64,000 nt of DNA from Asticcacaulis excentricus (GCF_003966695.1 NZ_AP018827.1:2274501-2338500); one strand, 5' to 3'. Shown: positions 8,780 to 16,507, counted from the first letter of the stretch. Notes: generated by a model from the sequence alone, not told the origin. Numbers and translations: made by a program.

Positions 8780-8878
8780 GCGTTTTTCGCTCAAGTGGAT
8801 ACCGGTTGAGCGTAAAAACGCGACAAAACAAAAATTTAGAGCACGTTTGCGATTCAGCCCGAACGAAACGTGCTCTAA
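8780..8878 (+). repeat. Family A palindromic element, copy A2 (two hairpins)
   Basis: First hairpin GCGTTTTTCGCTCAA / TTGAGCGTAAAAACGC around the conserved core GTGGATACCG. The linker GCGACAAAACAAAAATTTAG follows, then a second hairpin AGAGCACGTTT / AAACGTGCTCT. Compared with A1 the core and linker are kept while the stem sequences differ in paired fashion. Confidence 0.8.
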
Positions 8879-8951
8879 TCTACCACGCTACAAAAACTTT
8901 AAGCCCCTGTTAAACATGGCTGGATTTTAAACCCGGCTGTGTTTAAAGTTC

Positions 8952-8975
8952 CTGATAATCAATCTTGATTATCAG
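8952..8975. promoter_or_regulatory. 24-bp perfect-arm palindrome, probable operator of the HTH-citrate synthase gene
   Basis: CTGATAATCAA - TC - TTGATTATCAG, 11-bp arms, ending 22 bases before the ATG. The downstream protein carries its own N-terminal helix-turn-helix, so autoregulation is a reasonable inference. Confidence 0.6.
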
Positions 8976-8997
8976 CCCCATTTCTGAGGGTGAACCT

Positions 8998-10188
8998 ATG
9001 TCGCGCCAGTGGATCAGCCGCGCCGAAGCCTTGCAGCGACTGGATGTCAAGCCGCAGACCCTCTACGCCTATGTCAGCCGTCAGCGCATCGCCGCGCGGA
9101 CCGACCCGGACAATCCGCGCCGCTCGCTCTATGCCCTCGATGACATTGAGCGCCTGACGCAGCGCGGCCCGCGCCCGGCCGAAGATGCCCCGGCGGTTCT
9201 GCCGGCGCTCAGCGGCAAATCCGCCCTGCGCGGTGAGGCGACGATCGATTCCGACATCTTTATCGCTATCGACAACCGCCCCTTTTACCGCACGCACGAC
9301 AGCCTGGCGCTCAGCGAAACCGAGAATTTCGAAACCGTCGCTGCCCTTTTGTGGAAGGACGAAGCCGCCAACCCCTTCGGGCCGTTAAAACCGCGCCCGG
9401 ACGTCAACTTCACCGGCGGACCTCGCGCCCGCGTGTGGGGGATGCTGTCGCGGCGTCTGGACGAAGACGCCCTGTCGGAACAGGCCACCGAACGCCACCT
9501 GCGCCTTGAGGCGGCGGGCATCCTGAATGAGCTGTTCGACGCGGTGACCAATGGCGGACCGCGCCTGTATTTCCATCAGCGTCTGGCCCGCGCGTGGAAG
9601 GTCAATGACCTGCGCGACGTCGATCTGATCCGCCGGGCGCTGGTGCTGTGCGCCGATAACGGGCTTGATGCCGCCACCCTGTCGGCGCGTGCCGCCGCCG
9701 TGTCGCAGGGGCCCTTGTCGTCGCCGGTGATGGCCGGTTTCGCCACGCTGAGCGGTCCGGCTATGGGCGGGCGGGTGTCGCGCGCCGAAGCCTATGTGAC
9801 GCAGGTGCGGCGTCAGGGTAATCCGCGTCTGGTCGCCGAAACCTTCCTGCGGCAGGGCGTCGAGCTGCCGGGCTTTGAAGCCGAACAATCGTCCTGCGAT
9901 GCCCTGCGCGCCGAAGCCCTGATGGCCGCCGCCCCGCACATCGGCGAAGACCTCAAGACCATCCGTGCCGTCGGTGAGGAGCTGACCGGGCGGCCATTAG
10001 GGTTTACTTTGGCGCTGGCCCTGATCGGGCGACACCTCGACCTGCCCAAGGACGCGCCGTTTACGCTGATGGGGCTGGGGCGCTCGGCCGGCTGGCTGGC
10101 CCACGCCATCGAACAGACCGAAACCGGCACCGCGCCCAATGTGCGGCTGCGCTATGTCGGCGAACATCCTTTGGCCGCAAAGCCCTGA
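8998..10188 (+). CDS. Citrate synthase-family protein with N-terminal MerR/excisionase-type HTH
   Basis: A 396-residue protein. Residues about 1-60 form a MerR/excisionase-like winged HTH (ISRAEALQRLDVKPQTLYAY, then RRSLYALDDIERL). The rest is a citrate synthase fold with GPAMGGRVSRAEAY and a C-terminal FTLMGLGRSAGWLAHAIEQ block that includes the Gly-Arg-Ser-Ala-Gly segment of these enzymes. The family condenses acetyl- or acyl-CoA with oxaloacetate. Such HTH-fused paralogues occur beside the housekeeping enzyme in alphaproteobacteria, and their substrate is not established. The ATG at 8998 has a GAGGG ribosome site 8 bases upstream. A palindrome at 8952-8975 could be bound by the HTH domain. 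Confidence 0.85.
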   Translation: MSRQWISRAEALQRLDVKPQTLYAYVSRQRIAARTDPDNPRRSLYALDDIERLTQRGPRPAEDAPAVLPALSGKSALRGEATIDSDIFIAIDNRPFYRTHDSLALSETENFETVAALLWKDEAANPFGPLKPRPDVNFTGGPRARVWGMLSRRLDEDALSEQATERHLRLEAAGILNELFDAVTNGGPRLYFHQRLARAWKVNDLRDVDLIRRALVLCADNGLDAATLSARAAAVSQGPLSSPVMAGFATLSGPAMGGRVSRAEAYVTQVRRQGNPRLVAETFLRQGVELPGFEAEQSSCDALRAEALMAAAPHIGEDLKTIRAVGEELTGRPLGFTLALALIGRHLDLPKDAPFTLMGLGRSAGWLAHAIEQTETGTAPNVRLRYVGEHPLAAKP

Positions 10189-10238
10189 CATTATAGCATA
10201 TTTCGTTCATTTAAGCCTTTTTTTTGCGGACCGATTTT

Positions 10239-11036
10239 ATGGACTATTTGATTGCCTTGTTTCTCGGTTTCGTCGAAGGCCTGACCGAATATATTCCTGT
10301 CTCCTCGACCGGCCACCTGCTGCTTCTGTCGCATTTTCTGGGCTTTGAGTCCCCCAGCAACACCTTCGCCGTGCTGATCCAGTTGGGCGCCGTTTTGGCC
10401 CTGCTGAGCCTCTATTTCAACAAGCTGTGGAACGTGCTGATCACCCTGCCGACCTCGCCGGAATCGCGTGGGTTTGCGGTGTCTATCCTTGTGGCCTTCT
10501 TTCCGGCGCTGGTCATTGGCGTGCTGGCCCACGACTTCATCAAGAGCGTGCTGTTCGAAAGCCCGCGCCTGATCTGCCTCAGCCTGATCGTCGGTGGCAT
10601 CATCCTGTGGCTGGTGGACAGGTACGCGCCGGTGCCGGACAAGGGCGACGCCTTCCGCATCGATTTCAAAACCTCGCTGATCATCGGCGTGTTTCAGTGT
10701 CTGGCCATGATCCCCGGCATGTCGCGCTCAGGCTCGACCCTCATCGGGGCCATGCTGTGCCGCGTCGAAAAGAAGGCGGCGGCGGAGTTTTCCTTCTTCC
10801 TCGCCATGCCGACCATGCTGGGGGCCTTTACCTATGACGTGTACAAGACCCATAACCAGATGAATTTCAACGACATGGGTCTGGTCGCCGTAGGCTTTAT
10901 TGCGGCCTTTGTGACGGCGCTGATTGTGGTCAAGGCGGTGCTGAACTTCGTGGCGAAGAACGGTTACGGCATCTTCGCCATCTGGCGCATTGTGGTCGGC
11001 GGCCTCGGCCTGATCCTGCTGTCGCTGGGGTATTGA
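10239..11036 (+). CDS. uppP: Undecaprenyl-diphosphatase (BacA/UppP)
   Basis: A 265-residue polytopic membrane protein that removes a phosphate from undecaprenyl diphosphate to recycle the lipid carrier for peptidoglycan and surface polysaccharides. Both catalytic blocks are present: EGLTEYIPVSSTGHLLLLS near the N-terminus and GMSRSGSTLIGAML in the second half. About eight hydrophobic helices are visible. The ATG at 10239 (MDYLIALFLG) is chosen over an upstream TTG. The length is typical. It is an isolated plus-strand gene. Confidence 0.96.
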   Translation: MDYLIALFLGFVEGLTEYIPVSSTGHLLLLSHFLGFESPSNTFAVLIQLGAVLALLSLYFNKLWNVLITLPTSPESRGFAVSILVAFFPALVIGVLAHDFIKSVLFESPRLICLSLIVGGIILWLVDRYAPVPDKGDAFRIDFKTSLIIGVFQCLAMIPGMSRSGSTLIGAMLCRVEKKAAAEFSFFLAMPTMLGAFTYDVYKTHNQMNFNDMGLVAVGFIAAFVTALIVVKAVLNFVAKNGYGIFAIWRIVVGGLGLILLSLGY

Positions 11037-11148
11037 TCCCAAGATTTTGCTTTACAGACTTCCGTTTTTTTGTGTCCACTCTGTATCAAACGTCGCTATC
11101 TGTACCCCGCACGGGCAGCGGCCAAAAAAACAGACGAGGACGCTCACC

Positions 11149-11538
11149 GTGCTGGAAATCGACATAGACCCTGACCGCAAGCTGATGACCTTTCGGGTCC
11201 TTGGCGAAATCGACAGTGCGCGTCTCACCGACCTGATCATCGAGGGCTATAAGGCCAACCGTTCCGCCTGGACCTATCGCCGAATCTTCGATTACCGCCG
11301 CGCGACGGGGCTTTATGATTATGGCGAGGTGGAGCGGCTGCTGGCGTGGTGGCACGCCGAAACGGCCGGCATGGACATCTGCAACAAGGTGGCCGTCATC
11401 ACCAACGAAGTGCTGTTTGAAGTGCGCGCCCGCGTCTTTGACGAAGCCTATACGCACGGGCAGATCCTGACCTTTGACCGCACCTCCAAGGCGCTGGAAT
11501 GGCTCGATTCCGTAGCGCCTGCGCAGTCGCGGCCATAA
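11149..11538 (+). CDS. Small STAS-like hypothetical protein
   Basis: A 129-residue cytoplasmic protein. The start is placed at GTG 11149 with an ACGAGGA ribosome site; the 34 codons upstream are not protein-like. The pattern IDIDPDRKLMTFRVLGEIDSA followed by alternating strands and helices (RIFDYRRATGLYD, KVAVITNEVLFEVRARVFDEA) resembles SpoIIAA/STAS-like folds found as stand-alone proteins in alphaproteobacteria. I do not recognise a specific function. It lies 112 bases after uppP and ends in a terminator shared with the convergent epimerase. Confidence 0.65.
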   Translation: MLEIDIDPDRKLMTFRVLGEIDSARLTDLIIEGYKANRSAWTYRRIFDYRRATGLYDYGEVERLLAWWHAETAGMDICNKVAVITNEVLFEVRARVFDEAYTHGQILTFDRTSKALEWLDSVAPAQSRP

Positions 11539-11572
11539 AAAAACCCTCCGGCGCAACCGAAGGGTTTTTCTC
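11537..11572. terminator. Bidirectional terminator
   Basis: Stem AAAAACCCTCCGG / CCGAAGGGTTTTT around CGCAA, with A- and T-runs on either side. It sits directly after the STAS-like gene and 20 bases before the stop of the convergent epimerase gene. Confidence 0.85.
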
Positions 11573-11591
11573 AAACTATCCTGTGACCGCC

Positions 11592-12557
11592 TCAGCCCGC
11601 GTATTCGGCGAACTGACCGTTCTTGCGGAAGCGCCACAGATAGGACGGCACCACCGACTCGACCGCCGTCGGCACGATGCCCAGCTCACGCAGGCCCGGC
11701 AGCTTGCCCGACGCCACATTGTCCTTTTGCAGCAGCAACACCTGATCCGACGTCAGCAGCGGCTTGATCAGCAAAGAACTGAGGTCACCGACCAGACCGA
11801 TCAGGCTGGCCGCCGCAAACGGCATCCAGACGAGGGCGCGCGGCGACTGAATCTCTTCGCCGACATATTTGATCAGCTCATTGAAGGTGAAGGTTTCCGG
11901 CCCGCCCAGCTCAAAGGTCTGCCCCGCAAAGGCCGGATTGCCCAGCGTATCGGCAATGGCGCGCGCCACGTCGCCGACATAGACCGGCTGGAACTTCGTC
12001 TTGCCGCCACCGATCGAGGGCATGACCGGGAAGGTCTTGATCTGCTCCGCCAGACCGGTGAAGAAGCCGTCCTGCGGCCCGAAGATCACCGACGGGCGCA
12101 CGATCACGGCCGACGGAATGGCAGCGCGCACGGCCTCTTCGGCCTTGCCCTTGGTTGAGGCGTATTTGGATGAGGATTTGGCATCCGCCCCCAGCGCCGA
12201 CATCTGCACAAAGTCCGTGATACCCAGCTTCGCGGCCCCTTCGGCAATGGCTTTCGAAGCGGCGCGGTGCACGGCGTCGAATGACGCGCCCGGCGTCTGA
12301 TACAGAATGCCGACCAGATTGACCACCGCCGACGCGCCGCTAAGCGCGGCCTGCACCTCGGCCTCCTTGCGCACATCGCAGCGCACGACCTGAATCTGCC
12401 CCACGGTCCCCAGCGGCTTGAGATCGTAGGCATAGGTCGGCTTGCGCACGGCGACGCGCACGCGCCAGCCCTTTTGCGCCAGCGCGCGGACGACCTGCTT
12501 GCCGACAAAGCCCGACCCGCCGAACACGGTGACCAGTCTGGAGGACAGTTGAGACAT
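11592..12557 (-). CDS. NAD(P)-binding epimerase-like protein, NDUFA9/complex I-associated family
   Basis: A 321-residue protein with an N-terminal Rossmann fold (VTVFGGSGFVGKQVVRAL, pattern GxxGxxG), then RPSVIFGPQDGFFTGLAEQ and GPETFTFNELIKYVG. These blocks match the atypical short-chain dehydrogenase group that includes mitochondrial NDUFA9, an assembly/stability subunit of NADH dehydrogenase. Alphaproteobacterial members are annotated as complex I-associated epimerases. Catalytic activity is doubtful because no clear YxxxK motif is seen. It is monocistronic and convergent with the STAS-like gene. Confidence 0.85.
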   Translation of the reverse strand: MSQLSSRLVTVFGGSGFVGKQVVRALAQKGWRVRVAVRKPTYAYDLKPLGTVGQIQVVRCDVRKEAEVQAALSGASAVVNLVGILYQTPGASFDAVHRAASKAIAEGAAKLGITDFVQMSALGADAKSSSKYASTKGKAEEAVRAAIPSAVIVRPSVIFGPQDGFFTGLAEQIKTFPVMPSIGGGKTKFQPVYVGDVARAIADTLGNPAFAGQTFELGGPETFTFNELIKYVGEEIQSPRALVWMPFAAASLIGLVGDLSSLLIKPLLTSDQVLLLQKDNVASGKLPGLRELGIVPTAVESVVPSYLWRFRKNGQFAEYAG

Positions 12558-12788
12558 GATGGAAACCTCGGATGCGCGGATGCCTTTGGGGCGGCACCCG
12601 TTTGTAAACCCTCAATTAGCGCATGGGCTTGTGCGTCGCAATCCCTGACGGGCACAGCGCCCGCCATTTTCCGCGCAGTCATCTGTGGAAATGTAAAAAA
12701 CTTTCAAAAAGGCCATTGACCTGCCCCGGCCTTCTCTGTATTTCACCGGCCTCCGGTCGCAAGATCGGAACGCAGCCTGATTATAAGT

Positions 12789-12875
12789 GCCCAGGTGGCG
12801 GAATTGGTAGACGCGCTGGTTTCAGGTACCAGTGGCTTAACGGTCGTGGAGGTTCGAGTCCTCTCTTGGGCACCA
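12789..12875 (+). tRNA. tRNA-Leu (anticodon CAG)
   Basis: 87 bases including an encoded 3' CCA. The acceptor stem GCCCAGG pairs with CTTGGGC. The anticodon arm is CTGGT-TTCAGGT-ACCAG with CAG in the loop, a long class II variable arm is present, and the T-arm is AGGTTCGAGTCCTCT. The small reading frame that runs through it is an artefact. Confidence 0.95.
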
Positions 12876-12884
12876 ATCAGCTTC

Positions 12885-12910
12885 AAAACCCGCCGCAAGG
12901 CGGGTTTTTT
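12885..12910 (+). terminator. Terminator of tRNA-Leu
   Basis: AAAACCCGCC-GCAA-GGCGGGTTTT followed by further T, 10 bases after the tRNA 3' end. Confidence 0.85.
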
Positions 12911-13046
12911 GCGTTTAAATCCAATGATTTGCGAATATGCCCCTCAAAGGCAATCAACTACGGCTACACCACCCTGCTCCATCAAACGATAATTCCACGT
13001 CTTCGGAACGGTTTTGGACACCATGTCGGGAAGCTTGATGATCGTT

Positions 13047-13121
13047 CTAGTGTCCTGAATCTGAAATTCGCATGCGCTTGATATCGCCCTCTGGCGAATT
13101 TCAGATTCAACAGGACACTAG
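13047..13121. repeat. Family E long palindrome, copy E1
   Basis: Arms begin CTAGTGTCCTGAATCTGAAA and the other end is its near-perfect reverse complement, closing on ACACTAG. The stem is about 26 bp with a loop of about 22 bases that contains GATATC. Confidence 0.85.
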
Positions 13122-13134
13122 CAAATTATTGTAT

Positions 13135-13211
13135 CTAGTATCGTTTTTGAATTTGAAGTTCGCCCGGCTCTCGATATCAGAATGAAGCGAACTTCAAATT
13201 CACGATACTAG
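13135..13211. repeat. Family E long palindrome, copy E2
   Basis: It starts CTAGTATCG and ends CGATACTAG. The inner arms GAATTTGAAGTTCGC / GCGAACTTCAAATTC pair perfectly and the loop again carries GATATC. It lies 13 bases from E1 and has the same size and plan, but many stem positions differ in compensated pairs. Confidence 0.85.
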
Positions 13212-13431
13212 GGGCAAACAGTCACCCGGTGGTTGAATGCGCCATCGACCTCTGAGACCACCTCCAGAGCCTCCCGGAGGAACAACGAAAGTATCGCTTC
13301 CAACATCCCACTCATGAAAACCCGCTTATTGGGTCCGGACCTCAGGGCTGGATTGAATCTCATCCCGCAAGACGTCATTAAAAGTGACGTCAATCTATCC
13401 CCCTCGCTGAAAGCCGGTGCATCCTGTGGGC

Positions 13432-14103
13432 ATGGCTTTGGACACGCACAGCACAGAGGAGAGACTAAGCCCGGAGGCTCGGCGCCGCCGTTTGCGCGCC
13501 TTTGCCGACCGGATGCTGCTGCGCGCCGAGGCTCTGGACGATCCCGAAGACATGCAGGGCGTTGAGCGCGCGGTGCGCGTGGCGGCGGTCATTGAGCGCA
13601 TCTATAGCCGCTGCGACCGCGCCGAGACACAGGCTCCTGATCCGCGCAAGCTGGAGGCCGAACGGGCGCAGCACTACAACGAAGCGCTCAAGGCGCGCGT
13701 CTCACTGGCCGGAACGCTGAAGTGGACGCAGGCGCGCCGCACCGAGCTGGGGCCGTGGTGGGAGGCGGCGAAACGCGAAGCCACCTCGCCGCGTCCTCAA
13801 GCCGACGCGGTGCCAGCGCCTGCGCCACGAGGGGTTACGCCTGAGGCGGCGAAGGCTTCGCCTGTGGCGAGCCCGTCGGTGGCAACCAAGGCCGCGAAGA
13901 TGGTCTCCAAGGTGGTTGATCGTCCCCTGCCTGTGCCGGGGGTGACGCCGGTAGCGGCTGCGGGGCCTGGGTTTCAGCCGAACGCGCCCCGCGCTCCGGC
14001 GGCTCTGCCCGGTCTGACGCCGCAGCCGTCGAAAGCGGCGCAACTGGTGGCGCAATTGCGCCAGCAAGGGACGCAGACACAGCCCCCAACTCCGCCACCG
14101 TGA
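13432..14103 (+). CDS. Hypothetical protein with Ala/Pro-rich C-terminus
   Basis: A 223-residue protein I cannot assign. Residues about 1-100 are charged and helical (LSPEARRRRLRAFADRMLLR, then DPEDMQGVERAVRVAAVIER). From about residue 115 it becomes low-complexity, rich in Ala, Pro and Gln, and ends TQPPTPPP. There is no signal peptide or membrane segment. The ATG at 13432 is chosen; a GTG five codons upstream is equally possible and neither has a strong ribosome site. Similar N-terminal helical segments occur in unannotated Caulobacterales proteins (impression only). It is flanked on both sides by repeat-filled gaps. Confidence 0.6.
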   Translation: MALDTHSTEERLSPEARRRRLRAFADRMLLRAEALDDPEDMQGVERAVRVAAVIERIYSRCDRAETQAPDPRKLEAERAQHYNEALKARVSLAGTLKWTQARRTELGPWWEAAKREATSPRPQADAVPAPAPRGVTPEAAKASPVASPSVATKAAKMVSKVVDRPLPVPGVTPVAAAGPGFQPNAPRAPAALPGLTPQPSKAAQLVAQLRQQGTQTQPPTPPP

Positions 14104-14192
14104 GTGGGGCCTGACGCGGGGTTTTGCAAATGTCAGCGGGCGGGCTTTGGGAAAGAAAGACCCCCACCACCGCATCTCACCGCGTAAACGCG

Positions 14193-14377
14193 GCTCGTGC
14201 GGTCCCCCTCCCCAACAAGTTGGGGAGGTGTAAGAAAGTGGAACCTTCCCCGCAACGCAGGGACCGAGGGCAAGAAAAGCCACCGTCCCGCGCCACCCGG
14301 ACACCCGCCTGCCAACCTTGGGGGATCGCCCTTCCTTATACCTCCCCAGTTTACTGGGGAGGGGGGACCGCACGAGC
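14193..14377. repeat. Family D element: 185-bp inverted-repeat unit with CCTCCCC hairpins
   Basis: The ends GCTCGTGCGGTCCCCCTCCC and its reverse complement are inverted 22-bp termini. Next to each is a hairpin, CCTCCCCAACAAGTTGGGGAGG on the left and CCTCCCCAGTTTACTGGGGA on the right. The middle is non-coding. Confidence 0.75.
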
Positions 14378-14404
14378 CTGTCTGAGCCTAAGCGAAGACA
14401 GGTG

Positions 14405-14529
14405 ATACCAAGGGTCATTGAAAATGACTCTTGGTATTCCATTCGAGAATTTCTCATGTCACTGACACATATGAGAAATTCTCGCTTCTTCAACGGCCGG
14501 ATGCGGTCAGCATCTTCGGCCGTTGGTAT
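14405..14529 (-). repeat. Family C tri-hairpin element, copy C1
   Basis: 125 bp bounded by ATACCAA and TTGGTAT. It is inverted relative to C2 (49248) and C3 (51795) and nearly identical to them except in the middle hairpin. There the stem reads GAGAATTTCTCAT / ATGAGAAATTCTC instead of GAGACTGTCTCAT / ATGAGACAGTCTC, which changes two base pairs without breaking either. Confidence 0.9.
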
Positions 14530-14778
14530 GAGATGTGGTGGTGGGGGGGCTTTCTGAGTTTCAACACCGGCGCGGGTGGACGTTGCGCCTCACCCCACCC
14601 CCGCATCGCCTTCGCTGCGCTCAGTTGTGCGGTCCCCGGCACCGGCCGCCCGGCTCCCCGCACTGAAGTGCAGGGAGGTGTAAGGGAGGCGATCTGACCG
14701 CGGGCGCCACACCGCGCAAGCCGAAAGGTGTAAGGGAGGGCGGTTCCGTACATCGCTCCAAACAGGGGGGAGACAATT

Positions 14779-14807
14779 AAAAAGGCCCACCTTCGCAGGC
14801 GGGCCTT
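14779..14807 (-). terminator. Intrinsic terminator of gltX
   Basis: Minus-strand stem GGCCCGCC-TGCGA-AGGTGGGCC followed by TTTTT, 27 bases after the gltX stop. Confidence 0.85.
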
Positions 14808-14833
14808 CCGGGGTGGCAATGTGTGTCAGACGA

Positions 14834-16507
14834 CTACACGCGCGTCAGGCGTTTGATCACGCGGTCGCGGCCCATCGCGGCCATGACCTCATGCAGGTCG
14901 GGCGTTTGCGGCTGGCCCAGAAGCAGGACGCGGAAGATCTTGGCCACGTCGGCGACCGTGCCTTTGTAGAGTTCGGGGTTGCGCTTGTAATCGCCGGCCT
15001 TTTCGGCAAAGCCGCGGTCGCGGGCAATGGTCTTGACCTTATCGAACCACGCTTCCTTGCTGTCGGCTTCGTCATAGACGCCCATGAAGTCGCTCACGAT
15101 CTCACGCACCTCTTCGGCGGTGCGATGGCCCAGAACGCTCAGCGCGTCTTCGGCCGTGGAGGTAAATTCGGAATCGAAGAAGGGGGCCATCAGGGCCCTG
15201 GCGTCCTGCCATTTGGCGATGTCCTTGCGCGCATTGGGGCCGCCGCGCTCGATCGACAGGATGGCGGTGGCGTAGGCCTTTTCGGCCTCCAGCACCGCCG
15301 CGAACGGCGCATCGTGCTGTTTGGCCCATTCGACGATCTGCGCATAGACCTCGTCGGCGCTCAGGCGGGCCACGATGTCGCGGCTGATGTTATCGAGCTT
15401 GGTGAAGTCGAACAGCGGTCCGTTGCTCTTGGCCAGACGCTCGAACGACAGCGGGAAGCTGCGGTAATCGGCGGTGGGGTTTTCCTTGCGCCAGTCTTCG
15501 AAATTGGAGTTGGCCAGGTTGAGCAGGTATTCGATCAGGGCGGCGGGGGGATAGCCGTGATCCATGAAGTAGATGACGCTGGCTTCCGGGTCCTTGCGCT
15601 TGCTCAGCTTGCGCTTGGACGACCCGTCCAGCTTGTTGATCGGCGCGATATGGGCATAGGTCGGGGGCGTCCAGCCCAGCGACTGAAACAGTTGCAGGTG
15701 CGTCGGCAGCGAGGCCAGCCACTCATCGCCGCGGATGACGTGGGTGGTGCGCATCAGGTGGTCATCGACGGCGTGGGCGAGGTGGTAGGTCGGCAGGCGG
15801 TCGGACTTCATGATGACGATGTCCTGATCGCTTTCCGGGAAGGTGCGCTCACCGAAGATCAGATCGGTGACGGCGACCTTTTCGGCCGGATTACCGGGCG
15901 AGCGGAAGCGGATCACATAGGGCTTGCCCGCCTTAAGGGCCTCAAGTGCCTCTTCCAGCGGCTTGTGACGCCAGATGGCCCAGTCGCCGTAATAGCCGGG
16001 GGCGACGCTGCGCAGTTGCTGGCGCGTGCGCAGTTCGTCCAGTTCTTCGGGCGAGCAGAAACAGGGATAGGCCTTGCCCTGCTGCATCAGGTGGCGGACA
16101 TAGGCCTGATAGAGGCTCATGCGGGCGCTTTGGGTATAGGGGCCATAGGCACCGTGTTCGATGCCCTGAACGTCGCGGCCTTCGTTTACGACGACGCCGA
16201 AATGCTCAAAAGCGCTGGAGATAAAGTCCGTGGCGCCTTCGACCTCACGCTTCTTGTCGGTGTCTTCGATGCGCAGGAAGAAGACGCCGCCGCTTTGTTG
16301 CGCGAAGCGTTCCGAGAGCAGGCCGACATAGAGGGTGCCAATGTGCATCATGCCCGTCGGGCTGGGGCCGACGCGGGTGACCATGGCCCCTTGCGGCAGG
16401 TCGCGCGGAGGGTAACGGGCTTCCAGCTCGGCCGGGGTCGGCAGGGCGTCCGGGAAGATCAGGTCGATCACTTCGGACAATAGCTCGGCATGGGGGGCAG
16501 GGGTCAT
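14834..16507 (-). CDS. gltX: Glutamyl-tRNA synthetase, long clostridial-like type
   Basis: A 557-residue class I synthetase that charges tRNA with glutamate. Motifs: TRVGPSPTGMMHIGTLYVG carries the HIGH equivalent (HIGT); RIEDTDKKREVEG; CFCSPEELDELR; and KLSKRKDPE, the KMSKS equivalent. The length exceeds the 465-480 residues of common proteobacterial GltX. The extra N-terminal segment (LLSEVIDLIFPDALPTPAEL, then ARYPPRDLPQGA) resembles the form I know from clostridia and relatives, so it may be a transferred replacement or a second synthetase. Base composition matches the neighbours. tRNA-Met follows on the same strand upstream of it. Confidence 0.9.
   Translation of the reverse strand: MTPAPHAELLSEVIDLIFPDALPTPAELEARYPPRDLPQGAMVTRVGPSPTGMMHIGTLYVGLLSERFAQQSGGVFFLRIEDTDKKREVEGATDFISSAFEHFGVVVNEGRDVQGIEHGAYGPYTQSARMSLYQAYVRHLMQQGKAYPCFCSPEELDELRTRQQLRSVAPGYYGDWAIWRHKPLEEALEALKAGKPYVIRFRSPGNPAEKVAVTDLIFGERTFPESDQDIVIMKSDRLPTYHLAHAVDDHLMRTTHVIRGDEWLASLPTHLQLFQSLGWTPPTYAHIAPINKLDGSSKRKLSKRKDPEASVIYFMDHGYPPAALIEYLLNLANSNFEDWRKENPTADYRSFPLSFERLAKSNGPLFDFTKLDNISRDIVARLSADEVYAQIVEWAKQHDAPFAAVLEAEKAYATAILSIERGGPNARKDIAKWQDARALMAPFFDSEFTSTAEDALSVLGHRTAEEVREIVSDFMGVYDEADSKEAWFDKVKTIARDRGFAEKAGDYKRNPELYKGTVADVAKIFRVLLLGQPQTPDLHEVMAAMGRDRVIKRLTRV

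Larger units (their letters stand above)
12911..13431. other. Intergenic interval dominated by long palindromes
   Basis: About 520 bases without a supportable gene. It holds two family E palindromes (13047-13121 and 13135-13211) and a shorter inverted repeat GACGTCA-N7-TGACGTC at 13371-13391. A 26-codon minus-strand frame (12944-13024, MVSKTVPKTWNYRLMEQG...) and a 61-codon minus-strand frame ending at 13208 look somewhat protein-like and may be gene remnants cut by the palindromes, but neither is convincing. Confidence 0.5.
14104..14777. other. Repeat-dense intergenic region without genes
   Basis: The region holds a family D inverted-repeat element (14193-14377), a family C tri-hairpin element (14405-14529) and a decayed family D-like stretch at about 14620-14760 (GTGCGGTCCCC, CAGGGAGGTGTAAGGGAGG). 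Frames crossing it in several directions are short and compositionally biased, so none is called. Confidence 0.6.

Noticed and set aside
12795-12992. Small frame starting inside the tRNA-Leu gene
   Set aside because: The first 30 codons are the tRNA itself; this is a known artefact of Leu tRNA genes.
12944-13024. 26-codon minus-strand frame (MVSKTVPKTWNYRLMEQG...)
   Set aside because: The TWNYR segment looks protein-like and may be a gene remnant, but it is too short and lacks a clear ribosome site.
13208-13393. 61-codon minus-strand frame ending at repeat E2
   Set aside because: It starts with TTG inside a GACGTCA palindrome and no family is recognised, so it may be a remnant; evidence is too thin to call.
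13047-14777. Possible CRISPR array or IS remnant because of dense repeats
   Set aside because: The repeats are palindromic elements of different families without regular spacers, and no transposase or Cas frame is present.
14813-16483. Open frame of about 556 codons opposite gltX
   Set aside because: Antisense shadow of gltX without any recognisable domain.
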